The notes below the pieces were generated by a model that worked only from the letters and a program-made list of their open reading frames with translations, ran no database searches and was not told the DNA's origin. A program made the translations under genes and the position numbers. Shown here piece after piece: positions 1 through 7,069 of a stretch of DNA of 29,442 bases; the stretch's first letter is position 1, and the number at the start of each line of letters is the position of its first letter. Source of the DNA: DTU018 sp029550685 (lineage in GTDB: Bacteria > Bacillota > Syntrophomonadia > Syntrophomonadales > Syntrophomonadaceae); contig DAONVO010000021.1 of NCBI GenBank assembly GCA_035412805.1, positions 1-29,442 of the forward strand. The letters are read 5' to 3'.

Positions 1-30
1 CGCCACGTCGCTGCGCTCCTCGCGATGACA
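1..30 (-). repeat. Dispersed GC-rich repeat, copy 1 (cut by window edge)
   Basis: Read on the minus strand this begins TGTCATCGCGAGGAGCG and runs into CGACGTGGCG, the same unit seen at 9154-9183, 9211-9239 and 29406-29438. The family has conserved ends (TGTCATTGCGAG and GTGGCGATCTC) around a variable GC-rich middle. The window starts inside the copy, so its full length is unknown. Confidence 0.6.
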
Positions 31-88
31 CATAAGATGGCTTTTTTGTCCCCTAGCGAGGCGACAGGATCTTCGGTCCCTACGATTC

Positions 89-110
89 GGGACGATGTAG
101 GCATCGTCCC
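89..110 (-). terminator. Hairpin directly after obgE stop
   Basis: A perfect 9-bp stem (GGGACGATG and CATCGTCCC, loop of 4) starts at the base next to the obgE TAG. No uridine run follows on the minus strand, so it is a poor intrinsic terminator. It may instead protect the 3' end or be part of a repeat. The rest of 31-88 holds no gene that I can see. Confidence 0.35.
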
Positions 111-1373
111 CTACTCGGAATATTCAAATTCCAGGTCCTTGATGCGTACCGTATCTCCTTCCTGAATTCCCATATCTTTCAAGGCTTCTTCCAAACCTAT
201 CTTCTCTATAATACGCTGAAAACGCTGCAGGCCATCATCGGTGCTGAAGTTGGTCATAGCCACCAGTTTTTCAATGCGTTTACCTTTGACTTCATATATA
301 CCGTCTATTTTTTCGATAGTAAAAGGCTCTTCCTCTTCAAAGCGGCGAACTACTTCGGCTTCGCCAACCAGAACTTTTTCCCGGGGTACCAGGGACAGCA
401 ATTGCCAAACCCGGTCAATAAGAGCCTCTATCCCCTGTCCGGTAGCCGCCGAAATAGGCAACACAGCATCACCGAATTCATCCTTAAGCTTTTCAAAATT
501 CACTTGGGCGTCGGGTAAATCCATTTTATTAGCCGCAATTAAAAAGGGCCGGGTTGCCAGATCAGGGTTAAAAGCTTCCAGTTCCTGACGCAGCACCTGA
601 TAGTCCTGCAGGCAGTCTCGTCCTTCGGTCTGCGCAGTATCCAAAACGAACAGAAGGACCCGGGTGCGTTCAATATGACGTAGGAAATCGTGACCTAAAC
701 CGGTTCCCCGGTGAGCTCCTTCTATCAAACCGGGTATATCAGCTACCACGAAGGATTCGTGGCTGCGGGTCTGAACCACACCTAAATTGGGAACCAGCGT
801 GGTGAAAGGATAGTCAGCGATTTTGGGTTTGGCAGCGGAAATGACCGATATCAAGGTGGACTTTCCGGCATTAGGAAAGCCTACCAATCCTACGTCGGCT
901 AATAGCTTTAACTCCAACCTGACCCAGCGTTCTTCTCCAGGTTCCCCGTTCTCTGCTATAGTGGGGGCACGATTTACTGAGGAGCTGAAGCGGGCATTGC
1001 CCCGGCCTCCCCGGCCACCCCGGGCTACAATCACTTCCTGTCCGGCCTGGATTAAGTCGGCTATCACTTCGCCGGTGTCGTCATCCCGGACAATGGTTCC
1101 CACCGGAACCCGTACGACCATATCTTCTCCGCTAGCTCCATGCATATTTTTACCTTGCCCGTGAGCACCTCGCTGGGCTTTGAAATGTTTGCGATATTTA
1201 AAATCCATTAAGGTACTGAGACCTTCATCAGCCACAAACACCACATTGCCGCCCCGCCCGCCGTCTCCTCCGGCTGGGCCGCCCATGGGAACATATTTTT
1301 CCCGGCGAAAGGCCACAATACCATTGCCGCCATCTCCGCCTTTGACATATACCTTGGCATAGTCGACAAACAT
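111..1373 (-). CDS. obgE: GTPase ObgE/CgtA (Spo0B-associated GTP-binding protein)
   Basis: Essential large-subunit assembly GTPase of the Obg family, 420 aa, a normal length. The glycine-rich Obg fold fills residues 1-155 (KGGDGGNG, GGPAGGDGGRGG). The G domain carries GFPNAGKS at about 165-172, DYPFTTL as switch I, DIPG at 212-215, NKMD at 282-285 and SAATG near 308. The last 90 residues form the OCT domain, ending in an acidic tail. I chose the ATG at 1373 because it has a GGAGTG site 6 nt upstream and gives the family-typical MFVDYAKVYVKGGDGG; a GTG three codons earlier overlaps the previous stop. It directly follows the Spo0B-like gene and is probably translationally coupled to it, as in Bacillus. 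The call is near certain. Confidence 0.97.
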   Translation of the reverse strand: MFVDYAKVYVKGGDGGNGIVAFRREKYVPMGGPAGGDGGRGGNVVFVADEGLSTLMDFKYRKHFKAQRGAHGQGKNMHGASGEDMVVRVPVGTIVRDDDTGEVIADLIQAGQEVIVARGGRGGRGNARFSSSVNRAPTIAENGEPGEERWVRLELKLLADVGLVGFPNAGKSTLISVISAAKPKIADYPFTTLVPNLGVVQTRSHESFVVADIPGLIEGAHRGTGLGHDFLRHIERTRVLLFVLDTAQTEGRDCLQDYQVLRQELEAFNPDLATRPFLIAANKMDLPDAQVNFEKLKDEFGDAVLPISAATGQGIEALIDRVWQLLSLVPREKVLVGEAEVVRRFEEEEPFTIEKIDGIYEVKGKRIEKLVAMTNFSTDDGLQRFQRIIEKIGLEEALKDMGIQEGDTVRIKDLEFEYSE

Positions 1374-1378
1374 AGAGT

Positions 1379-1816
1379 TCACTCCATAACCGATACAATA
1401 ACCGGTTCCGTTTCTCCTTCTAAACTTATGTAAATCAGCATATTGCCGGGTTCACCCTCGTGCACGGATACTGACAGTCGCTTATTATCAGCCGCAGCTG
1501 CTACCTTTATTACACTTTGCAGAGGTTCCTCATACTTCTCCAGAACTTTAATTGATGCGACGCTTAAATCCTGATAACGCATATTGATACCTCTTTCCCG
1601 GGCCATTAAAAGCTGTCGGTAAAAATACAAAGCCGCCTCCGGAGTTCTGCTGGCAAATATAATTCTTTCTTCAGCCATATCCTCGGCCAGGGAATGAATA
1701 TATTTTCTAATCTCATCAAGGCGTCCTAAATCCAGATAACTGCTGATAACCTGTAGATGATTGCCAAAATCGTGGCGCATCTGCCGCAGCAGTTGTACCA
1801 CCTGCTCGTCCTTCAT
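1379..1816 (-). CDS. Short Spo0B-like histidine phosphotransferase-domain protein
   Basis: A 145-aa protein with the Spo0B alpha-helical (SPOB_a) signature RHDFGNHLQVISSYLDLGR near the N-terminus. His15 corresponds to the phospho-accepting His of Spo0B and of LytS/CitA-type sensor kinases, whose H-box also reads RHDxxNHLQ. Bacillus Spo0B is about 190 aa and carries a degenerate ATPase-like C-terminal domain. Here about 80 residues after the helices form a shorter, unclear beta-rich region, and no N, G1 or G2 ATP boxes are visible. It lies between rpmA and obgE, exactly as spo0B does in Bacillus. The start is the ATG at 1816 with GAGGAGA upstream, just behind the rpmA terminator. Whether it takes part in a true phosphorelay is unknown; Clostridia usually phosphorylate Spo0A directly. 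Confidence 0.75.
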   Translation of the reverse strand: MKDEQVVQLLRQMRHDFGNHLQVISSYLDLGRLDEIRKYIHSLAEDMAEERIIFASRTPEAALYFYRQLLMARERGINMRYQDLSVASIKVLEKYEEPLQSVIKVAAAADNKRLSVSVHEGEPGNMLIYISLEGETEPVIVSVME

Positions 1817-1847
1817 AGGCTAGTATCTCCTCTTAATAGATTTATAG

Positions 1848-1878
1848 CAAAAAACCCCTGAATCTCTCCAGGGGTTTC
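1848..1878 (-). terminator. Rho-independent terminator after rpmA
   Basis: On the minus strand AAACCCCTG and CAGGGGTTTTTT form a perfect stem with a short loop and a T-run. It separates rplU-prp-rpmA from the Spo0B-like gene and obgE, so the latter pair depends on read-through or on a promoter that I cannot identify. Confidence 0.85.
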
Positions 1879-1896
1879 AAAATCTAATCCGTTTAC

Positions 1897-2193
1897 TTAT
1901 AGGGTAGCCGTTTCTTGCAGGGGATATACACTGACCTGTTTGCGATTCTTGCCAACCCGTTCGAACTTCACCCGGCCATCAATAACCGCAAATAAAGTAT
2001 CGTCTCCACCGATCATTACGTTATTGCCGGGGTGAATCTTGGTGCCTCTCTGGCGCACCAGTATATTGCCGGCCCGTACCACTTGGCCATCATAGCGTTT
2101 AACTCCTAAGCGTTTGGACTCGCTGTCGCGGCCGTTCTTGGAACTGCCAACACCCTTTTTATGAGCAAATAATTGCAGATCAAATGCGAACAT
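1897..2193 (-). CDS. rpmA: 50S ribosomal protein L27 with cleavable N-terminal extension
   Basis: A 98-aa L27. The mature protein starts at AHKKGVGSSKNGRDSESKRLG, the family N-terminus that reaches towards the peptidyl-transferase centre. It is preceded by MFAFDLQLF, the Firmicute-type extension whose LQ(F/L)F motif is cut by the Prp protease; this step is known from Staphylococcus aureus. The gene for that protease lies immediately upstream. The ATG at 2193 has a full AGGAGGTG site 6 nt upstream, and that site overlaps the end of prp. A GTG three codons earlier lies within the Shine-Dalgarno sequence and is rejected. A strong terminator follows. Confidence 0.97.
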   Translation of the reverse strand: MFAFDLQLFAHKKGVGSSKNGRDSESKRLGVKRYDGQVVRAGNILVRQRGTKIHPGNNVMIGGDDTLFAVIDGRVKFERVGKNRKQVSVYPLQETATL

Positions 2194-2195
2194 AT

Positions 2196-2525
2196 CTAAC
2201 ACCTCCTGTACTCAACTCGTACAAATCCCTGATAGGCTTGCATCATGGAATTCACTCCGGTCTCCAGTGTGGATAGCAACACCTGAGCTTTTAACTTATC
2301 CTCTTCATCAAGTTCACTGGGAAGCTGACAGCTCAGCCATCCTTTTCTGATCTCATACACCGGTTCCCGGGATAAATGTTTAATCAGTCCCAACAACGTG
2401 GTCTGGGCAATCGCTGAAACCCCGGCACAATAGATGTCCTCTCCTTCCGGAGCATATCCGGCGTGTCCTTCCACGGTAAAGGCCTGAATCTCACTGCCCT
2501 GACAGGTAAACGTAATAAGTATCAT
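2196..2525 (-). CDS. prp: Ribosomal-processing cysteine protease Prp (YsxB family)
   Basis: A 109-aa protein of the YsxB/Prp family, which removes the N-terminal extension of L27. The catalytic pair is visible: His21 in VEGHAGYA and Cys33 in IYCAGVSAIAQT, both in the family positions. The gene sits between rplU and rpmA, as in nearly all Firmicutes. Its ATG overlaps the rplU stop codon by one base (TAATG), and its stop lies within the rpmA ribosome-binding site, so the three genes form a tightly coupled operon. Length is normal. Confidence 0.95.
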   Translation of the reverse strand: MILITFTCQGSEIQAFTVEGHAGYAPEGEDIYCAGVSAIAQTTLLGLIKHLSREPVYEIRKGWLSCQLPSELDEEDKLKAQVLLSTLETGVNSMMQAYQGFVRVEYRRC

Positions 2526-2836
2526 TAACCTTCGATTTTTTCCACCTTAATTTTGGTATAAGGTTGACGATGGCCTTGTTTCCTGCGATAGTTTTTGCGT
2601 CTCTTGTACTTGTAAACTACAACTTTCTTTTCCCGACCCTGCTCCAGTACCACCGCGGTAACCTGGGCGTTAGGAACCAGAGGGTTTCCTACCCGCACAG
2701 CGTTATCATCGCTGATCATAAGTACCTGGTCCAGAGTAAGACGGTCTCCAGGCTGAGCGTTCAACTTTTCCACTTTGAGAACGCTGCCTTCAGTAACTTT
2801 GTACTGTTTGCCGCCTGTCTGGATAATTGCATACAT
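2525..2836 (-). CDS. rplU: 50S ribosomal protein L21
   Basis: A 103-aa L21 beginning MYAIIQTGGKQYKV, the family N-terminus, and ending in the basic KYKRRKNYRRKQGHRQPYT segment that binds 23S rRNA. The start is the ATG at 2836 with GGAGGTG 8 nt upstream. The reading frame stays open for another 60 codons upstream, but that extension covers the leader RNA and promoter region and does not resemble L21. First gene of the rplU-prp-rpmA operon, preceded by a structured leader. Confidence 0.97.
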   Translation of the reverse strand: MYAIIQTGGKQYKVTEGSVLKVEKLNAQPGDRLTLDQVLMISDDNAVRVGNPLVPNAQVTAVVLEQGREKKVVVYKYKRRKNYRRKQGHRQPYTKIKVEKIEG

Positions 2837-2844
2837 TAGACAGA

Positions 2845-2937
2845 CACCTCCACATTTTTTAGACTCGCCAGTAACCAGGTAGGCCAACCAGCCGTTTAAC
2901 AAACCTGTACTGAGCGGTTGCAAAAACGTGCAACCCA
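2845..2937 (-). ncRNA. Candidate L21 leader (rplU autoregulatory 5' UTR)
   Basis: Firmicute rplU mRNAs carry a conserved leader thought to be bound by L21. Here the minus strand has a hairpin GGTTGCA/TGCAACC (2916-2935), then a longer two-part stem in which CAGT and CAGGT (from 2912 down) pair with ACCTG and ACTG (to 2869). The rplU ribosome-binding site follows. Position and architecture fit, but I could not compare it with the covariance model. Boundaries are approximate. Confidence 0.5.
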
Positions 2938-2944
2938 CATTACA

Positions 2945-2973
2945 AGTTAACACACTCGGGACAGCAAAGTCAA
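2945..2973 (-). promoter_or_regulatory. Possible promoter for the rplU operon
   Basis: TTGACT (2973-2968) and TTAACT (2950-2945) are separated by 17 nt, between the rng stop and the leader hairpins. The -35 is good; the -10 matches the consensus at only half its positions. Confidence 0.35.
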
Positions 2974-2981
2974 GCAAGACT

Positions 2982-4415
2982 TCAGGGTTTGAAGTCGGTA
3001 CTGATCTGGTAGTCATGTACAGCCAGCTCCGGGTTAGCTACCAGCTTAATCTCCTTGCCGGTACGCCTTTTGATGTACTCCAGATTCCTGGCATCATTTT
3101 CAATGTACTGGAGAAGTTCAGGATGGGCTTCACAAGTAATTTCCGAATTTTCAGTGTATCCCATGTTGGCCAGCTTCCGCTTAACCTCACAGGCCAGGGC
3201 AAATAGGTTTAAGGTACGCCCCCGGCCGTTGCAGGCTATACATTCGTCGGTAAAGAATTCAGATATCCCATAACGTGACTTTTTGCGCGTCATTTCCAGG
3301 AAACCTAGCCCGGTCAGGCCAATAATGCGGGTGTGGGCCTTGTCCTTTTGCAGTTCGGTGCGCAAGACCGCTACCACTTCTTCCTGATTGCCTTTATTTT
3401 TCATATCAATAAAATCAATGAGAATAATGCCTCCAATACTTCGCAAGCGCAGCTGACGGGGTATCTCCACTGCCGCTTCCAGGTTCAGCTTGTAGACAGT
3501 TTCTTCGAAATCATCTTTGCCGGTGTATTTTCCGCTGTTTACATCAATAACCGTCATAGCTTCGGTCTGGTCAAAAATCAAATAACCGCCGCTCTTAAGC
3601 CAAACTTTACGGCGCAAAGCCCGGCGTATCTCCTTTTCCAGACCATACTTTTCAAATAAATCTCCTTCTTCAAACTGGACCCTAAAGTGGGCTCCTCCCT
3701 TTTTTTCGCGTATGTAATGGTTGATACGCTCCTTTAATTTAACATTGTTGATTACCACCCGGCTGATATCGCTGTCAAGATAATCCCGCAGGGTTCTTTC
3801 CAAAACATCAATATCTTCATATAGTAAACTAGGCGCCTTACTGTTTTCAAAGCGGCGCTGCACTTCTTCCCAAACCTGCAGGAGTTCCTGGAGTTCCCCC
3901 AATATCTCCTGATCATCAGCCTCCAGGCAGGCGGTTCTGAGTATAACCCCTACCCCTTCTGGCTTGTTAGCCTCCACAAGGCGGCGCAGGTGTTCCCGGC
4001 GGCTGTCACCAGTGATCTTCCGCGATATAGACACTTCATTCTGGTAGACCAGTAAAACCAAAAAATGCCCAGGAATAGTCAAATCGCCGGTGACCCGGGC
4101 ACCTTTTTCCGAAAAAGCCTCTTTTTTAACCTGTACCATGATATCCTGCCCGGTTTTAACCAGATCAAATATATTGCGGCTTTTTTTCAAGCCGGGCGCC
4201 ACGATATCCCCCGCATACAGAAATGCATTTTTGGCCAAGCCTATATCAATAAAGGCACAGGAAAGTCCAGGAATTATATCCTTAACCTTGCCTTTATATA
4301 TTTTGCCTACATTTTCGTTTTGGTCGGCCCAGAATACTTCCACCAGGCGACCTTCTTCCACAATTGCTACCCGGGATTCCCAAGGGTAGACTTCCGCAAT
4401 GATTTCTCGGCTCAT
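2982..4415 (-). CDS. rng: Ribonuclease G/E family endoribonuclease
   Basis: A 477-aa member of the RNase E/G family, which cuts single-stranded AU-rich RNA 5'-end dependently in rRNA maturation and mRNA decay. An S1 domain with the GKIYKGKVKDIIPGLSCAFIDIG signature covers about residues 35-125. The DNase I-like catalytic part has D291 in DVNSGK and D334 in DFIDM, matching the two metal-binding aspartates. The Zn-link is C392-x-x-C395 in ECIACNGRGR. The length matches RNase G; there is no long RNase E-type scaffold tail. Start at the ATG at 4415. It sits between the DUF2344 gene and rplU, a common arrangement in Clostridia. The stop is 8 nt from the putative rplU promoter. Confidence 0.93.
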   Translation of the reverse strand: MSREIIAEVYPWESRVAIVEEGRLVEVFWADQNENVGKIYKGKVKDIIPGLSCAFIDIGLAKNAFLYAGDIVAPGLKKSRNIFDLVKTGQDIMVQVKKEAFSEKGARVTGDLTIPGHFLVLLVYQNEVSISRKITGDSRREHLRRLVEANKPEGVGVILRTACLEADDQEILGELQELLQVWEEVQRRFENSKAPSLLYEDIDVLERTLRDYLDSDISRVVINNVKLKERINHYIREKKGGAHFRVQFEEGDLFEKYGLEKEIRRALRRKVWLKSGGYLIFDQTEAMTVIDVNSGKYTGKDDFEETVYKLNLEAAVEIPRQLRLRSIGGIILIDFIDMKNKGNQEEVVAVLRTELQKDKAHTRIIGLTGLGFLEMTRKKSRYGISEFFTDECIACNGRGRTLNLFALACEVKRKLANMGYTENSEITCEAHPELLQYIENDARNLEYIKRRTGKEIKLVANPELAVHDYQISTDFKP

Positions 4416-4418
4416 GGC

Positions 4419-5093
4419 TTACCTTTCCAACGGACTATACAGCCGTTCATTCACTCGGATATAATTGCCCTCCCGGAATACGTCGAGAATGGCTTCAGGA
4501 GGAACACCTTGCTGCTGCAGGAGATCCATGACTTCATCATAGCGAATATTAACAGGTTCTCCTGTTCCTACCCAAAGCATCAGGCAAAAGCATCCCTCAC
4601 TATGCTGTAAATCTAATTTATAAATACCCTTTCTGAGATCCTTGTCAACACCTTTCTTCTTTCCTCGACTCCTAACCGGCAGGCTGTCAGCTTTAAGAAT
4701 ATTTTGACATACAGTGCTGATATCCTCCTCCGGCATGCGGATCAGAAATCCATAAGCTGCACAGTTGACCACCTTCATAAGAGACGGGGCGGCAGCATCA
4801 ATCTGCCGGACTTGTTCAATGTGTACACCGGCAGGCAGGGCCTTATTCAGGTTATTACACAGCTGATCAAGGGGCATGGCTTGTTCCAGTTCCAAATCAA
4901 AATACTCTTTTTTGCCCCACAATCCTACCGGCAGAACCGTACCCATGGACAAGCGAATATGAGGATTGAATCCTTCAGTAAGAGCGAAGGGAATTCCTGC
5001 CCGTCTCAACGCACGTTCCATCATATGCATGGTTTCCAGGTTTGATAAAAAGCGCAGTTCCGGACCAATGCTGTACTCAGCTCTGATGCGCAC
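4419..5093 (-). CDS. DUF2344 (TIGR03936) radical SAM-linked protein
   Basis: A 224-aa protein matching the radical SAM-linked DUF2344 family, recognisable from RAEYSIGPELRFLSNLET and EGFNPHIRLSMGTVLPVGL. This family is usually encoded beside, or fused to, a TIGR03960-type radical SAM protein, which is the case here: the two genes overlap by 17 bp. The start is a GTG at 5093 preceded 5 nt away by GGGGGAGG, a strong site lying within the upstream coding sequence and suggesting coupled, near-stoichiometric translation. No catalytic motif is evident, and its biochemical role is not established. A role in tRNA or ribosome chemistry is only a guess from the rng/rplU neighbours. Confidence 0.88.
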   Translation of the reverse strand: MRIRAEYSIGPELRFLSNLETMHMMERALRRAGIPFALTEGFNPHIRLSMGTVLPVGLWGKKEYFDLELEQAMPLDQLCNNLNKALPAGVHIEQVRQIDAAAPSLMKVVNCAAYGFLIRMPEEDISTVCQNILKADSLPVRSRGKKKGVDKDLRKGIYKLDLQHSEGCFCLMLWVGTGEPVNIRYDEVMDLLQQQGVPPEAILDVFREGNYIRVNERLYSPLER

Positions 5094-6930
5094 CAGGGCC
5101 TCCCCCTCTCAGATCAATTTCCACTTCAAAGCTAGGGCAAACCCCACAGCCGGTGCAGTCCTCCTGGCGGCAGTCCGGGGTGGGTTCACCCCGCAAGGCT
5201 TTTTCATTTTCATGGCGCAGGAAGGCCTTGCTTATTCCGCTGTCAATAAAATCCCAGGGCAGGAATTCCTTATAGGAACGCGGCCGGGTAACATAAAAAT
5301 CTGGATCGATCCCGGAATCAGCCAGGGCTTTCTGCCAGTATTCAAAGCGGAAGTACTCGGACCATCCGTCAAAAACCGCCCCGTTTTGCCAGGCATTGTA
5401 TATCACCTGTCCTAACTTACGATCCCCCCGGGCTAGTATACCTTCCAAATAGCTGACCCGGCTGTCATGAAAGCTGAGCTTAATGCCTTTGCGCCGGTAA
5501 CGAGTCATATAGCTGATCTTCTGCTGCAAGGTCTCAATACTGTCCTGGGGCTGCCATTGAAAGGGAGTATGGGCCTTAGGAACAAAACAAGCCATGCTGG
5601 CCCGGATCTCCACCGGACGCCGCGAGTATTTGTTGCCTATACGCTTGACCTCTTCCAATAACTTTAATATACCGTCCAGATCTTCTTCGGTTTCGGTAGG
5701 CAGCCCAATCATAAAGTAAAGCTTTACTGATAGCCAGCCCGACTTGAAAGCGGCTTCCACCGCTTCAAACAGCTGCTGTTCATCCACATTCTTATTGATA
5801 ACATCCCTCAGTCGCTGGCTTCCTGCCTCCGGGGCCAGGGTTAAAGTGGTTTTGCGCACTTTCTGTACCTCATTGGCCAGATCAATAGAAAAGGCATCCA
5901 CCCGCAGGGAAGGCAAGGCCACCCCTACTCCTTTGGCACCATGTTCTTCCACCAGACCTTTGACCAGGGGATGGACCCCAGTATAATCCAGGGTGCTCAA
6001 GGAAGCCAGTGATATTTCCTCATAACCAGTATTCCCCAGCTGAGCCCGGGCTTGACGTCTCAAGGTCTCCAAACTCCTCTCCCGCACCGGGCGATACACC
6101 ATACCCGCATGACAGAAACGACACCCCCGCTGGCATCCCCGCATAACTTCCAGCACCGCCCGGTCATGCACCACCGTCATATAGGGAAGTATAGGATTGT
6201 CCGGATAGTAGGCTGCATCCAGGTCAGCTACGATTCTTTTGCGTACCCGCCGCGGTACCTCGGGGTGAACAGGTTCCATGGATACCAGGTGGCCTTCGCT
6301 GTTGTAAGCCACCTTATACAGGGAAGGCACATAAATCCCTTCAATCTGGGCCAGCTGGAGCAGTTTTTCCCGGCGGGGCAGGTTGCGCACCCGCTCCACT
6401 TCATCCAGCAATTCTGGCAAGGCTTCTTCCCCATCGCCGATCATAAACAGGTCAAAAAAGTCACTGAAAGGTTCCGGATTGAAAGCTACCGGACCGCCGC
6501 CCAATACCAGCGGGTGCTCATCAGTACGCTGGTGACTGAAAACCGGTATACCCGCCAGATCCAGCATATTCAGGATGTTGGTTGCCGAAAGTTCATACTG
6601 CAGGGAAAAACCCACTACCTCGAAATCAGTAAGGGGCCGGTAGGACTCCAGGGAATACAGGGGAATTCCTTCTTCCCGCATGATTTTCTCCATATCCGGC
6701 CAGGGAGCAAAGCACCTCTCCAGCACATGGTCAGTGGTTTCATTTATTAGACCGTACAGTATCCGGCCGCCGATGTGGCTCATACCAACCTCATATACAT
6801 CGGGAAAAGCAAACACCATTTTAACCCGGCTGTTTTTCCAGTCTTTCTTGATTATATTTAATTCATTACCAGTGTAACGAATCGGTTTCGATACCCGGGG
6901 TAAGATCTCCCGGAATAACTTCTCCTGCAT
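5077..6930 (-). CDS. Radical SAM protein, TIGR03960 family
   Basis: A 617-aa radical SAM enzyme. The N-terminal half (about 1-230) resembles a cobalamin-binding-like Rossmann region (VFAFPDVYEVGMSHIGGRILYG). The SAM domain has the C266-x3-C270-x2-C273 cluster motif in MRGCQRGCRFCHAG. The last 35 residues hold a second cysteine group, C587, C592, C595 and C598 (DCRQEDCTGCGVC), which could hold an extra Fe-S cluster. The N-terminal domain lacks an obvious DxHxxG cobalamin motif. The start is the ATG at 6930 with GGAGG upstream. It overlaps the DUF2344 partner. Substrate unknown. Confidence 0.88.
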   Translation of the reverse strand: MQEKLFREILPRVSKPIRYTGNELNIIKKDWKNSRVKMVFAFPDVYEVGMSHIGGRILYGLINETTDHVLERCFAPWPDMEKIMREEGIPLYSLESYRPLTDFEVVGFSLQYELSATNILNMLDLAGIPVFSHQRTDEHPLVLGGGPVAFNPEPFSDFFDLFMIGDGEEALPELLDEVERVRNLPRREKLLQLAQIEGIYVPSLYKVAYNSEGHLVSMEPVHPEVPRRVRKRIVADLDAAYYPDNPILPYMTVVHDRAVLEVMRGCQRGCRFCHAGMVYRPVRERSLETLRRQARAQLGNTGYEEISLASLSTLDYTGVHPLVKGLVEEHGAKGVGVALPSLRVDAFSIDLANEVQKVRKTTLTLAPEAGSQRLRDVINKNVDEQQLFEAVEAAFKSGWLSVKLYFMIGLPTETEEDLDGILKLLEEVKRIGNKYSRRPVEIRASMACFVPKAHTPFQWQPQDSIETLQQKISYMTRYRRKGIKLSFHDSRVSYLEGILARGDRKLGQVIYNAWQNGAVFDGWSEYFRFEYWQKALADSGIDPDFYVTRPRSYKEFLPWDFIDSGISKAFLRHENEKALRGEPTPDCRQEDCTGCGVCPSFEVEIDLRGGGPGAHQS

Positions 6931-7069
6931 CTTGATCCTCCGCTTCTGCCATTAAATGCCGTATTATATATATTACCACAAACCCCGGAGGTTAATCTTT
7001 TGTATCTCCTTCCAAAGGCGCTGCCACAACCCAAACCCTGTTAGCTTGGTATTAAGAGTGCCTGTGTTT

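Noticed and set aside
1180..1362. Open frames opposite obgE, mutS2, valS and others
   Set aside because: They are antisense shadows of well-identified proteins, with low-complexity translations and no ribosome-binding sites.
2837..3016. 60-codon N-terminal extension of rplU
   Set aside because: It covers the leader hairpins and promoter, does not look like L21, and the ATG at 2836 has an excellent ribosome-binding site.
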